Positions 46,650 through 57,939 of a DNA stretch of 64,000 nt are shown piece by piece. The translations under genes and the position numbers were made by a program. How positions within the stretch are numbered: the first letter of the stretch is position 1; the number at the start of each line of letters is the position of its first letter. Source of the stretch: Siphonodentalium dalli (taxonomy: Eukaryota > Mollusca > Scaphopoda > Gadilida > Siphonodentaliidae); the NCBI GenBank assembly GCA_032622095.1, contig CP136066.1, forward strand, positions 51,618,911 to 51,682,910. The letters are read 5' to 3'. The notes beneath the pieces are model-generated. The model did not search any database. It saw nothing but the letters and a program-made list of their open reading frames with translations, and had not been told where the DNA came from.

Positions 46650-47260
46650 TCAATGCCATACACCAACGTTTTTGAATTACCCCATAGCTCAACGCCATAC
46701 ACCAAGCAGTATGGCTGAGTGAGTGATAGTTCAATGGTGAAGATATTTCCTAATTCGATCAATAGAATATTTTCCTCTGGAAATCTTGGCAGAGTTCATT
46801 GATATGTGGTGCTTGAGTGATATATTTTCATCGATATATATCCCAAGGAATGTATATGCATTATCTTTTGCAATTCTTCCATATTCTTTCGATATTATGG
46901 CCATCAGTTTGAAGTTGATTTTTGCAGTTTTGTTTAGCACTTGTTGGCTGGATAATCATGTATTTTGTTTTCTTGACATTTAGTGAATGTTTGTTTGCCT
47001 TACACCAAAAACAAAGTTGATATCTGTGTTTATTGGCATAATTGGATAGGTGCTTCAGGTTGTCATGGGAAGACTATAGCGTTGTGTCGTCAACGAAAGA
47101 GAGAATTGACATATCAGTACATTTATAGCGAAATCTGAAGTGCTGAACACATCAATAAATTTTACTTGACCTTTTATAGCAACTGAGTCAGTTTTCAAGT
47201 AAAAATAGAGAATAATCACTCGACTGAGCTGGCGAATCGAAACAATTCGTGAGAGCCAGA
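46650..47260 (-). pseudogene. Degenerate non-LTR reverse transcriptase fragment
   Basis: Read on the minus strand across at least three frames. The FVDDTTL box is at about 47098-47078 (the RT catalytic box, normally FADDT), LNVKKTKYMIIQPT is at about 46982-46941, and FLGIYIDENISLKHHI lies within 46850-46800, followed by AKISRGKYSIDRIRKYLHH and a broken YHSL/ELWGNS segment near 46700. The order DD box, KT-M box, FLG-ID box and YHSL is that of the C-terminal half of jockey/CR1-like RTs. Frameshifts and stops make it a dead relic. The start of the 33-bp minisatellite abuts its upstream side. Confidence 0.68.
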
Positions 47261-47408
47261 GAGGTTGTACAAACAACAGCGATAGCGTATTGCACTCAAG
47301 TGTCTAACAAAAAGTTCCCGCCTCGACCGTTCCCGTCATCAGCCACTCTAAACATCCGATTTACCAGAAATCCTAATAATACCGTCATTACTCTTGGGAT
47401 CCAAACAA

Positions 47409-48372
47409 GCATAAGGTGGAATAATAGTACAGGTGGAATTTCCTCAAAATTAAATAATAGTACATGGGGAATTTTCTCAAAATTAAATAGTACAGGGGGA
47501 TTTTCCTCAAAATTAAATAATAGTTCAGGGGGAATTTCCTCAAAATTAAATAATAGTACACGTGGAATTTCCTCAAAATTAAATAATAGAGGTGGAATTT
47601 CCTCCAAATTAAATAATAGTGCATGGGGAATTTCCTCCAAATTAAATAATAGTACAGGGGGAATTTCCTCCAAATTAAATAATAGTACAGGTGGAATTTC
47701 CTCAAAATTAAATAATAGTACAGGTGGAATTTCATCAAAATTAAATAATAGTACAGGGGGAATTTCCTCCAAATTAAATACTAGTACAGGGGGAATTTCC
47801 TCAAAATTAAATAATAGTACATGGGGAATATCCTCAAAATTAAATAATAGTACATGGGGAATTTCCTCCAAATTAAATAATAGTACAGGGGGGATTTCCT
47901 CCAAATTAAATAATAGTACAGCGGAAATTTCCTCCAAATTAAATAAAAGTACAGGGGGAATTTCCTCCAGATTAAATAATAGTACAGGGGGAATTTCCTC
48001 AAAATTAAATAATAGTACAGGGGGAATTTCCTCAAATTTAAATAATAGTACAGGGGGATTTTCCTCAAAATTAAATAATAGTACATCGGGAATTTCCTCA
48101 AAATTAAATAGTACAGGGGGAATTTCCTCAAAATTAAATAATAGTATTAGTACAGGGGGAATTTCTTCCAAATTAAATAATAGTACAGTGGGAATTTCCT
48201 CTAAATTAAATAATAGTACAGAGGGAATTTCCTCCAAATTAAATAATAGTACTTTGGGAATTTCTGCAAAATTAAATAATAGTAGAGGGGAAATTTCCTC
48301 AAATTTAAATAATAGTACAGGGGGAATTTCCTCAAAATTAAATAATAGTACCTGGGGAATTTCCTCCAAACT
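47409..48372. repeat. 33-bp minisatellite, about 29 copies
   Basis: The unit GGAATTTCCTCMAAATTAAA plus TAATAGTACAGGG (33 bp) is repeated from about 47415 to 48372 with point changes. The few indels seen are all 3 or 6 bp (about 47485, 47590, 48105, 48145). Because 33 is divisible by three the array is open on the plus strand (an 11-residue repeat GISSKLNNSTG) and on the minus strand (EEIPPVLLFNF). Neither frame contains an ATG in the repeats: the plus frame 47249-48394 begins at GTG and has no Met codon at all, and the minus frame begins at TTG. Translation would need an upstream exon. Confidence 0.9.
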
Positions 48373-48394
48373 AAGTATTACAGGCGTGCAATAA

Positions 48395-49188
48395 TGGGGT
48401 CATTTCTCAACACATTCTGTTTTAGCCCAATGAGAACCCAGGTAAGCTGTATTAGCCCTTGTCTGATTCGTAGTAATCATTTACATCACATTGAAGGGTT
48501 TTTATTTTAAAAAGTTACTTGTAATGATCTCCCGCCAGTTGGTACGGTACCGTTCAGCAGATTAGACGGAACTGGGTTAGAAAATCCAGTCCCCTGCCGA
48601 CCTGGAGTAATACAGTGACAACACTGTTGACGATACATGCTTTTAATCTTTCAGCTAATTGTAAATCTATAGAACTAAAACGCATATAAAGTATGAAACA
48701 GTGCGAATCGCTAAAATGGCACATAGACCAGGGGAGCTTGTTTGAGATCAAAATGTGCGCGATGCGCGCAATGGTGCAAATGCCCTATATAGGCAGAGTT
48801 GGCACGACTGAATGTGTTGAATCCCTTGATATGAGCGGTCAGCAATTGGGGCTGAGCATATAAGTATGCTGTCCAACACACACGATAACTTTCTAATTAT
48901 TCTGAATTATATATCCACTATTGTGACGCCCAAGGTGTGCTCTTGTGTATTTCCAAAACTGGGTGGATAAAGTGAACACCAGAAAGTCGTTGATAGATTG
49001 GATGTATGTGCGTGTATGTGTAGTTCTGGTCACTTTCATATATGGTGATCCCATGGCCATAGTCACAGTCGACTAACGGATATATACTGTCAATGCAACA
49101 GCATTAAGTCTCATGAATAAATGTGTGTTGAATGTCCTTCAACTATAAATTCGCTATCAAATCGAAAATTATAAGGGTGACGAAAAGT
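48395..49188. other. Unannotated sequence
   Basis: Nothing recognisable; it separates the minisatellite from the GATATC foldback element. Confidence 0.35.
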
Positions 49189-49197
49189 AACAAATCT

Positions 49198-50054
49198 ATG
49201 GGGCGCCATCCCTGCAAATATTCGTTTTCGGAAATATCTCCTTGGATCCAAGCAGATATCTGCTCGCATTATGGAGATATCTCCTCGGTTTCAAGCAGAT
49301 ATCTGCTTGGAATATGGAGATATCTCCTCGGAAATATTTTGAAGGAGATATCTCCTTGAAACCGAGGAGATATCTCCATAATGCGAGCAGATATCTGCTC
49401 GAATTATGGAGATATCTCCTTGAAATATGTTCAAGGAGATATCTCCTTGGAGTCAAGCAGATATCTGCTCGGATTATGGAGATATCTGCTTGGAAAATAT
49501 TTCAAGGAGATATCTCCATATTCCGAGCAGATATCTGCTTGGATGTATTTCGATCATAGATATATCTACAGTGGAGAAATCATTAATGTTTCATGGCCGC
49601 GGTTTTCCAATGAGATATCTTCATAATCCAAGCAAATATCTGCTTGGAATATTTTCAAGGTGATATCTGCTTGGAATATGGAGATATCTCCTTGGGTCCA
49701 AGGAGATATCTCGTTGAAAACTATTTCAATGAAATATCTACATAATCCGAGCAGATATCTGCTTGGATTATGGATATATATTCTCGGTTTCAAGGAGATA
49801 TCTCGTTGGACATATTTCAAGCAGATATCTCGTAGTTGCGAGGAGATATCTCCTAGGATCTAATGATATATCTCCATAATCCAAGCAGATATATCCTTGG
49901 ATCCAAGGAGATATCTCCATAATGGACCATATTCCAAGCAGATATCTGCTAGGAATTGCAATTCCAAGGAGATATCTCCTCGAAACCGAGGAGATATCTC
50001 CGAATTACGAGGAGATATCTCCGGAAACGAATATTTGCAGGGATGGCGCCCCAT
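49198..50054. mobile_element. Foldback element built of GATATC palindromes
   Basis: The ends are inverted repeats of about 44 bp with two mismatches: ATGGGGCGCCATCCCTGCAA at 49198 and its complement ending at 50054, then AATATTCGTTTTCGG-type sequence. They are flanked by ACAAATCT (49190-49197) and ACAAATCC (50055-50062), a 7-of-8 match consistent with a 6-8-bp target duplication. Between the ends lie about 26 exact GATATC cores, mostly inside perfect 12-bp palindromes GGAGATATCTCC or GCAGATATCTGC, joined by spacers that are partly palindromic too (TTGGATCCAA). A non-repeat patch sits at the middle (about 49560-49612). All open frames here are by-products. No transposase. Confidence 0.85.
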
Positions 50055-50062
50055 ACAAATCC

Positions 50063-51290
50063 GTATTAATGTTCTACTGTTCGTGGAGTGGATTCCGCAT
50101 ACCATTAACCATCTGCGCATTATTTGTAAATGAAAGTGGTGTATGCCCTAGAAGCGGGAATGACAATAAATAAAATATCAAACCAATGCAAACATTCAGA
50201 ACGTTAGACATGCACAGTTAATCACTATGTATGTCAAATATAATTAACCAGTTATGTCACTGAATGAATAATATAGGATACTAACATATTAAAACTTATA
50301 TGTACCTTGTTTGGGAAACGGAATATAGCCACCAAGAAACTGGGTGGTTATTCATCTACTCCATTACAATATTATAGTCTGTTTTGCACTGCGAAGGTTA
50401 ATTAGAGTAGTTTAATATAAACATATCTATATAGTTTAAATATGATAAGGTATCGGCTTCGATCATATTTAGATCCACATTGTTCCATGTAGGAAGAAGA
50501 CTCATAGACGTAGAATTCTTCAGACATTGCCAATATTCAAATAGAACAAGATGGAACTAAGAAATTACATCCACTTGAGGTATAGACCAATATGGTTTCA
50601 GTCCGCTTTGTGCGTGAAAGCAGATGGAACAAGTCAGTTCTCAATACAACTCACTTTTGCGTACTTCGAACAAGAAATAACCGTGTTTTACGGCGTTCTT
50701 GTTCGAAATATCGCTTCGGTGTTGCGACCATCTTGTAGATAATTTAATTCCGGTTCCAACGGTACCCCAACGGACGTTTCGTACCAGAACGGTACTAAGA
50801 ACAGATTGGAACTCAGGTCACGATATGCCTACATATTGGCTATACATTTATTCGATATCATAAGATTTAGTAAAAAAAAAAAAGCCACAAAAAAACAACT
50901 CTTCAATTGTTTACTTCCGACTGCCATTTCGCTGTCATTTTGACAACTTGCTTAGACACCTAATTGTCAAATCCTCGGGATATGACATATTATAACGGAT
51001 TTTGGTTTGCCATTTTATAGTTTTCGTGTCAAATGATGTGCACGCCCTGGCAGGCATATGCTATGGCAACACAAATAATCAGTTTTGTTGCAGGTTTCTG
51101 TCACATAAAAAAAGTTAGAAGGCATTGAAGTGATTGGCAGTATACTCCAGGAAATGGCCGTCGTATTGCTTGGTACATACATGTTAGCGTCCAAATAGTA
51201 TGAGCAGACATCCTTACGAACACAAAAATGGAACAAGTTTAATACTGAGGGTCACATTTGGCAGTCAGGGAACTCGATTGAGCGTTTATA
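50063..51290. other. Unannotated sequence
   Basis: One dyad TTCGAACAAGAA / TTCTTGTTCGAA at 50667-50711. The frame 50551-50742 has no recognised domain. Confidence 0.35.
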
Positions 51291-51294
51291 ATTG

Positions 51295-52045
51295 ACAGAT
51301 TTGTTTATTAACAAAATTCGAGTTTTCACACTTTTTTTTTACATACTCTTGTGTTTTTACCCAAAAATGACGAAAATCCCATCTGGAATTGATGGTGATT
51401 TTGGATGTTATTATATGAGTATAGTCCAACTCAACTGCATAGCAAATTTGTTGACAGTTTGTGCGTTTCTTTCCATCAGTTTGACTGGGATTAATAAGGA
51501 ACTGCAAAATTGACACAAAAAAGGCATAAATGGGACCCTATTTCAAAGATATGCAGAAAATTTCCCCCAAAGCGAATTTGGGATATATTGTTCCCAATAT
51601 TCTGCCAGACAAAATAACACTGAAACAGCTTGTTACAAATTTAATATAGGTTCACCTTAAAATCCGAGTCTCAACCAGAAAATTAAAAATTTCACCATTT
51701 TTTGTTTACATATTCCTGACTTTTGACCCAAATAATTTCGACTTTTCCACACTGGGATTTTGGATATGTTATTATATTGGTATAGTCACATTCAAACACA
51801 CCAATATCAATTTCAAGATTGGGTGTTTCTTTCATTCATATTGTCTGGACTAATAAGGAACAGCAAAATTGACACAAAAAGCCATAAATATGACCCAATT
51901 TCAAAGACTAGTAGCAATTTCCCCCCAAAGCGGATATAATCGGATTTTGGCTATATTGTTCCCCAGATTCTGCCCGACAAAATGACACCCAAAAAAGCTT
52001 GTCAACAATTTGTTATAGGTTCTCCTCAAAATCGAGTATTAACGA
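51295..52045. repeat. Tandem duplication, period about 358 bp
   Basis: CAAAATTGACACAAAAA at 51505 and 51863. Each copy also has TTTACATAYTCYTG, GATTTTGGATRTTATTATAT, GTATAGTC, TTTCAAAGA and CTGCCMGACAAAAT segments. The opposite frames at 51286-51516 are repeat-derived. Confidence 0.72.
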
Positions 52046-52255
52046 CCAGACTAGCACGTTCTCGCAACATACACGACACTGTGTTACCAAAATGTCATTA
52101 ATGTCGGCCATATAGCAGATATCTTTTCGATTTACAGAAGAGAAAAAAACAATTATCCAACATTCGAAACAGTTGGAGTTAAATTACCTCTTATAATAGG
52201 ACGCGTACGCTTAGTGGGGAATCGTTGTGACCCGAATACAGAGAGGGGGGTTTGG
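52046..52255. other. Unannotated sequence
   Basis: Short non-repeat spacer; nothing seen. Confidence 0.3.
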
Positions 52256-52259
52256 GGGT

Positions 52260-52890
52260 GTCTCACCCCCTAACTTTGGTCAAAATTTTCAACAGTTGGA
52301 AATTTCATACCTGCCAAAACATTAGTTGGTAATTTCACACCAACAATATAGGTTGAACATTTTCTTGTAGTTTGATTTTCAAACAACTTATCTTATTGGG
52401 GGAATGAATTGTTTTTGGACCAATATTTGCATATTTTCCTATTTTTGGTCAAAAGTTTGGACTGAAATGGTCATCAGTTGGAAATTTTCCAACCTTAGGG
52501 GCGGGGTGACAGGTTGGAAATTTCCAACACTTGGAAAGCTTGTGTCCTGGTCCCTCCACCTGGTCAGTCAAAAACTGCTAGTTATTTAAAGAAAACAATA
52601 TTGGCATAAATTTGGTCAACATTGTCATTGGAATTGTCATCACTTGGACATTTTCCAACCTAAGTGGGGGTGTCAGGTTTGAAATTTCTAACTCTAGGAA
52701 GGGTTGAGGCTATTCGACCCGGTGTGTCATTGTTCCAATATAAAATTGCTAATTAGTTTAACAAAACAATATTTTACTACATTTGGTCAAACTTGTGGAC
52801 TGAAATGGTCATCATTTGGAGAATTTTCCAACCTGGGGGGGGGGGGGGGGGTGAGTAGTATTAGGTTTGAAATTTCCAACACTGAGAAAG
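52260..52890. repeat. Tandem array, about 168-bp unit, three to four copies
   Basis: GTCATCA with a following TTGG occurs at about 52469, 52636 and 52807, with ATTTTCCAACC, a G-run, CAGGTTKGAAATTTC and AAAACAATATT segments in each copy; a weaker copy begins at 52260. An 18-G run lies at about 52833-52851. A diverged relative is at 60240-60360. Confidence 0.7.
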
Positions 52891-52891
52891 C

Positions 52892-53250
52892 ATAAGTTGA
52901 GGCCAGTCTAGATGCTAGGATTTGCGATTTTCTTGTATAGTTTTCACACCTGGGCGAACAACCATGGTCAGCCCGGTGTGTCGTCGTCTCTTGTCCGTAG
53001 CCGGGTGCATTTGTCTGGAGTTAGACCACTAGATGTTAGGATTTATTCAACTTTTCAGGTTAAAATATTGGAATGTTCTCATACCGCGAATATAGAACCA
53101 TGGTTTATGAATATATATAATATTAGGCCTGAGCACTGAGGTGCACGGAGTGCAAATGGAATGATGCAAAACTTGTATTTGGTCTGATTATGATTCAGGG
53201 GGGGGGGGTGCAGTTGGAATTTCCCAAGGTGGACACCCCCCGAACGGGAC
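52892..53250. mobile_element. Fragment of the hAT-like element
   Basis: Matches the interior of 14888-15580 from GAGGCCAGTCTAGATGCTAG through CGGTGTGTC, TTGTCCGTAGCC, CATTTGTCTGGAGTT to GTTGGAATTTCCCAAGGTGG and ACACCCCC, lacking both terminal repeats and the following duplicated block. Confidence 0.68.
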
Positions 53251-53594
53251 CCTCTAGCCACGTCCCTTCCCGAATACCATCGGTTCTCGAACTGAAGAAT
53301 CGATAGGCGTCCATAACCTGTTGTACTAAACTATTTGCGTTAGTCCACGTAGATTATACTTGCACAGCATATCCATATATCGAACACAAACTATCGATGC
53401 AGTGTTTCTATTATATAGTTTATGTAAGGGTATCCTTAATGTGCAAGAGGTGTTAACTGAAGAACAGTCTCATATTGAAACTCCCGTTGCAATTTCAATC
53501 GAGAGAGAACCATTTACAAGCCCGGTCCTGGCTGGCTTCCCATAATTAAATTGTCCAGCTATGCTTTGCCGAGTTATTTCCATTGTTTTATTGT

Positions 53595-53935
53595 TGGTCT
53601 TTTACGTTTATTGACTTCCCGACGGAAGCTGTGCATATATAAGAGAGTGCATTGGCCTAACATTTTTCTATCATGTTGTATAAATTTTTATTAGATACTT
53701 TAACAATTTGTATAATTTTTCACATTTTTTATTAGATTCTTTCACAATTTTTATCATTTTATTTTTCATTTTTTCTTACATTCTATTACAAGTTTTATCA
53801 TTTTATTCTTATATTCTTCAACAATTTCATGATTTTTAATACTTTTTTGTACATTCTTTAACAATTTTATCTTTTTTTTTATCATTTTTTCTTACATTCT
53901 TCAACAACTATAAAAAATAGTATGAAATGTGTAGG
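53595..53935. mobile_element. TTAA-type hairpin MITE, truncated copy
   Basis: GGAAGCTGTGCATATATAAG and AGTGCATTGGCCTAAC are followed by T-rich repeats of CATTTTTTCTTACATTCT / TTCAACAATTT. It matches the left two-thirds of the copy at 59569-60040 up to AACAACTATAAAAAATA, where the match ends. Confidence 0.6.
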
Positions 53936-54160
53936 TATTTTTTACAATGGGATAAAAACTAAGAACAAAACATTTAGTATATACCTCAGCATTATTGGAA
54001 GTTAGCTATCATCATTGCTACAATAAAAACGTTATTTTTGTTTTGTTTGGGTTGCCATACGAAACGCGATTATCCTTATAACTAGCCCAGCAGCCAACGC
54101 GGACTAGCACTCGAATTATGTTCGTGCCAAATACTAGAGCATATATAGCTGAAGCGGTAA
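53936..54160. other. Unannotated sequence
   Basis: Nothing recognisable. Confidence 0.25.
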
Positions 54161-54163
54161 ATA

Positions 54164-54262
54164 TTTAGCCAAAAGTTTAGCCAAATGAAAATTGTATTAG
54201 CCAAATGAAAAAAACTTTAGCCAAATTTGTTTTTGCCAAATTAAAAAATACTATGGCCAAAT
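54164..54262. repeat. TAGCCAAA motif cluster, copy 1
   Basis: AGCCAAA or GCCAAAT words recur every 15-25 bp. The opening TTTAGCCAAAAGTTTAGCC is repeated at 55840. Confidence 0.55.
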
Positions 54263-54264
54263 TA

Positions 54265-55838
54265 AATCATCGTTTTATGGTCGGTTCACAATTAATGACT
54301 AAACTGTCAAATCTAACAGGCACAGGTAAAATACAATATAATTTAACTAATTTTGATGAACTAAAAATATTTGTATATACCGTACTGACCCGCGTTTAGG
54401 CCCACGGGGCCTTTGTTTTATTTGAGCTCAAAAATCCAAGTGGGCTTAAACTCGAATATGACCCTTTGCAAACCAAAAATCCCAAGAAATAGGGACAGTA
54501 AAACTGAAGAAATGGATCCATAAAATAAAGTCGATCCAACACAGAGTTTCGGGGAAATATGCACGGCTTCCAGATTAAATAAAGTTAAGTATAAGTTACT
54601 TTGAGAAAGTATTTTTTTTCATTTTGATGTGTATATTAAAATATTACTTCTTGTCTTGTTTTATTGCCCAAAATTCCCATAAATGACAGTTTGTAAGCAT
54701 CATGGGTCATCGGATTTCTGCCATTTCAGACAGCTGGGTAAATCCACTATATATAGTCTATATCTATAGTTTATATCAATGTTCAGATGTACGTGATCCC
54801 CACAACAATATAATTAAAACACAACTTTGCCGTCGTGATCGAAGCCAAGTCTGAAAATTGTACAGGGAAATATTATGTAACATAAGAGAGTGACTTAATC
54901 CGATTAGGATAACAATGAACCCAGTGCTCTATTCGTGGCCCGTTGTCTACAAAGAGTTACAATACAATAGTGACGGCCCCAATGAGTCTAGTTAATTAAC
55001 GAAATTACGATGTAAATACGTATACAAAAAAACACGTGTTTGAATGTTTAGAGTTAGCCTATCGCTTCCAAACCGTTCACACAGATTAATGTTATACTAT
55101 AGTCTATATCGTAAAACGTGAAAAATAGAAGTTTAAAAATTTTAAATAATGATTATTTACCGGGTACCAATACGACATCGGTATCTCTTTTTGTAAGGCA
55201 TCTTGTGCTGTTGGGGTGTTATGTCATTTATTAAAAAATTATTAATCTTTATGTGAAAGAGTGATTTGGGGGGGGGGGGGGTAACCCGGGATTGGGTATA
55301 CGGACATTTCCCCACCGGGACATTTCCCCATCATTAAATATTACTTATTCTTGCGAAAATATCTAAGTGGCATCTGGAAACTAATAACTTAATATTGTTA
55401 CGCCATTATCAAATTACAATCTGTCATAAACGCATGCATATTATTTTGAATGTATCGGTATTGACGAAAAATAGCCACAAAATATCTGTCGTGATTCAAA
55501 TTTGGCTGATTGTCTTACACTTGGTGCTCATAAACCTTGGCCATCATAAATACAATGTCATCATAAACATGCATCGTGCAGGAGCCCCGTGAGTGACCAG
55601 ACAGACAATGGGGGATTAGCGGATTAAATGTAAAATAATGATATGACCTTTTGCTGTTTCGTGCAGAGTGACGGGTTTCCCTTTGTATTGTCCGCGATCG
55701 GGTTTCCCTTTGTACAGTCGGCGATATATTCCCACTTACGTATACGATGTTTTCCGACTAGATCGTTCACATCACATAATTAAAAACCCACTTGCCAAAA
55801 AATTCATGCTTCCAGTCTCTATTTGGGGTAAAACAAAG
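54265..55838. other. Unannotated sequence
   Basis: A 14-G run at about 55268-55281 is the only low-complexity feature. No gene seen. Confidence 0.3.
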
Positions 55839-55839
55839 T

Positions 55840-55925
55840 TTAGCCAAAAGTTTAGCCAAATGAAATTGTTATTAGCCAAATTCGAAAAAGATTAGCCATT
55901 GGCTAATTTGGCTACCGACAGCGCG
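55840..55925. repeat. TAGCCAAA motif cluster, copy 2
   Basis: TTTAGCCAAAAGTTTAGCCA and the following ATTAGCCAAATTC match 54164-54210; it ends in a hairpin GATTAGCCATTGGCTAAT. Confidence 0.55.
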
Positions 55926-55929
55926 AACA

Positions 55930-56560
55930 CTGAGTGGTAATCCGTTAAGTCACTGCATATAGCAGCCTGTGTGTTGCTCCCCACAAAGAGAGATGCATGA
56001 ACTGTACTTGATTCAAACATTCAGCAATCATCATCAAGGCGAAATTCAACGAGGCATGAGGCGACCGAAACAACATTCATAAATAATGAGAAAACAAATC
56101 TGCAAACATCAGAAAAACGATGCAACAAATAAAAGACATTTAGTCAAACAATATAGAGAGGTGACCAGCCGAAGCACCGGTAGAGATGTAGCACCAAAGT
56201 GGACAATTATCCAAACCTTATCCGCATATCGATGCTTCATGCGATACTTACGTCTTAGTACCAACATCACTCCTTCATCATGATTCATTACTCACGGGAT
56301 GCACTCCATGGAAAATATGGCGCCACATCTGGGCTCTCTTACCTCTCGCAGTGGGGCGGTAGTCCTATTTTACACCGGTCGCAAAACGTGATCTCAAACA
56401 TTAAAATTTAATGCTTATCCCATCTTACGGAATAGCTTAGAAAACAATTTCTCGTTATAGCTACAAAACCAGGTACGTACTCCAAAAATATTGCAAGAAT
56501 ATTTTTATTATTGAACAAGACAAATTCCAGGATGCCCGGACTGTATCCAATGTTTTTTTG
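55930..56560. other. Unannotated sequence
   Basis: No supported feature. Confidence 0.3.
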
Positions 56561-56562
56561 CA

Positions 56563-56882
56563 TTAACCCTTTACCCAACAGAACGGCCCTGTGTCAATGC
56601 ATTCTCTTATATATGCGAGTCGACCATAGGTCGCCTCGCATATATAAGAGAATGCATTGGCTTAACACATTAAAAATTATAAAATTGTTAAAGAATGGTC
56701 GACTCGCATATATAAGAGAATGCATTGGCACATGGCATAACTATAACCATCACAATGTGGTAAATGAGCCGGTTCCAATGATATCCATATTTGTATGGTT
56801 TTATTGAGACAGACCCAAGATAATTTAGGCTGTTGCAGCTTTATTTGGCCGTTTTTGGCCGGTTTGATGGGTAAAGGGTTAA
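56563..56882. mobile_element. TTAA-type hairpin MITE (piggyBac-like), copy 3
   Basis: TTAACCCTTTACCCA at 56563 and its exact complement ending 56882. A 70-bp near-perfect palindrome at about 56597-56667 (ATGCATTCTCTTATATATGC, then GAGTCGACCATAGGTCGCCTC, then GCATATATAAGAGAATGCAT) is followed by CTAACACATT and a half hairpin at about 56699-56731. No transposase; the ORFs across it (56511-56807, 56677-57057) are by-products. Confidence 0.8.
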
Positions 56883-57261
56883 CTCCGTGTTTTGGGGCAT
56901 ATTGTCCGATAGTACATAATATACATGTAGTATAGTGATAGTTTGATTTGTTCCCGGATCTGGGATAAACTTCCTTTCCCCAGTGATTGAATACTACACT
57001 GGTTAAATGTATGATTATGCACGTTATGTAGGAGACATAAATAATATAGTATATCATAGAAGCATCAACAAGATCGTATTCTTAATTGGTTATGACTGGT
57101 ATTAACCATTGTATGGTCGAGGGATGGTCAAGTCGGTATCATACTATACATGTAGTAAACAATAGCATGGTACAGGCCATAGACAATGGTATCGTGATAT
57201 GTCAACCTTATTTGGCCACATATTACCCAAAATAAGAGTTGGTCGAGTAGACATCCCTCAT

Positions 57262-57685
57262 TTAGAGCATTACACGATTCTCTACTTTGGCTACGCACGA
57301 AGATATCACACTCCACCAGTTCAAGACCTGGAAACTTTCTGTTGATTTGAGGGGGAACTTATAGCATAAAAAACAACGCAGTTATTATATCTTATTACTA
57401 ATACCTTTTCTTATAATAACGCATTACACAGTAGGCGAAGGTCCCAGCTCGAGATTACTCAAGCTGAATGTACTTTCTGTCGCTAACAATCATGTATTTT
57501 GTCCAGGCAATCAATTCAATGTTTATGTGAAATCGGCTCATAAAAGTCGATTAAATCATGCAATGTCGAGATGGTTCCACACATCCTGTCAAATTGAGTA
57601 TTAAAGAACAGGCATTAACATTGAAATATGTTCACTGCGCTGTCTGTTCAAAGTTATAAAGTTCCCCTTCAGAACTGGTAAGAAT
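57262..57685. mobile_element. Long-TIR foldback element (family E), copy 2
   Basis: Shares with 22410-22935 the order GATTCTCTACTTTGGCTACGC, CTCCACCAGT, GTAGGCGAAGGTCCCAGCTCG, CAATTCAATGTTTAT and TATAAAGTTCCCC; the right arm is diverged. Confidence 0.55.
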
Positions 57686-57831
57686 ATCAATAAATCCCCG
57701 GTAATGAATTTGAAGATTTTGAATTGGTATCACGTGATCTATACGATTGAAGCTAGATTAGATATACAAGACATGATCTACTCCCGTCGTACACTAATGT
57801 GCAAAGATATATAGCCCAACCCGTACACATA

Positions 57832-57935
57832 CAGTAATGCCCTAAATAATCGACCCCTTAACCACAGCAGAATTATGGGTAAAAGTTATCCATAATTCTG
57901 CTGTGGTTAAGGAGTCGATTATTTAGGGCATTGCT
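57832..57935. mobile_element. Pogo/Tc1-like palindromic MITE (family P), copy 3
   Basis: This 104-bp near-perfect palindrome runs from CAGTAATGCCCTAAATAATC to GATTATTTAGGGCATTGCTG, flanked by TA on both sides. The loop is the joined ATGGGTAAAAGTTATCCAT, shorter than in the copies at 24.4 and 36.3 kb. Confidence 0.82.
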
Positions 57936-57939
57936 GTAG

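Noticed and set aside
47249-48394. 381-residue plus-strand and 357-residue minus-strand open frames as genes
   Set aside because: Both are readings of a 33-bp minisatellite. The plus frame has no ATG at all and the minus frame none within the repeats; both open at GTG or TTG.
47409-50054. CRISPR array
   Set aside because: The 33-bp repeats are contiguous without unique spacers, the GATATC units are palindromic and irregularly spaced, there are no cas genes, and the sequence is eukaryotic.
49132-50173. Cluster of ten overlapping ORFs on both strands
   Set aside because: All are readings of the palindromic GATATC array, which is open in several frames by composition.
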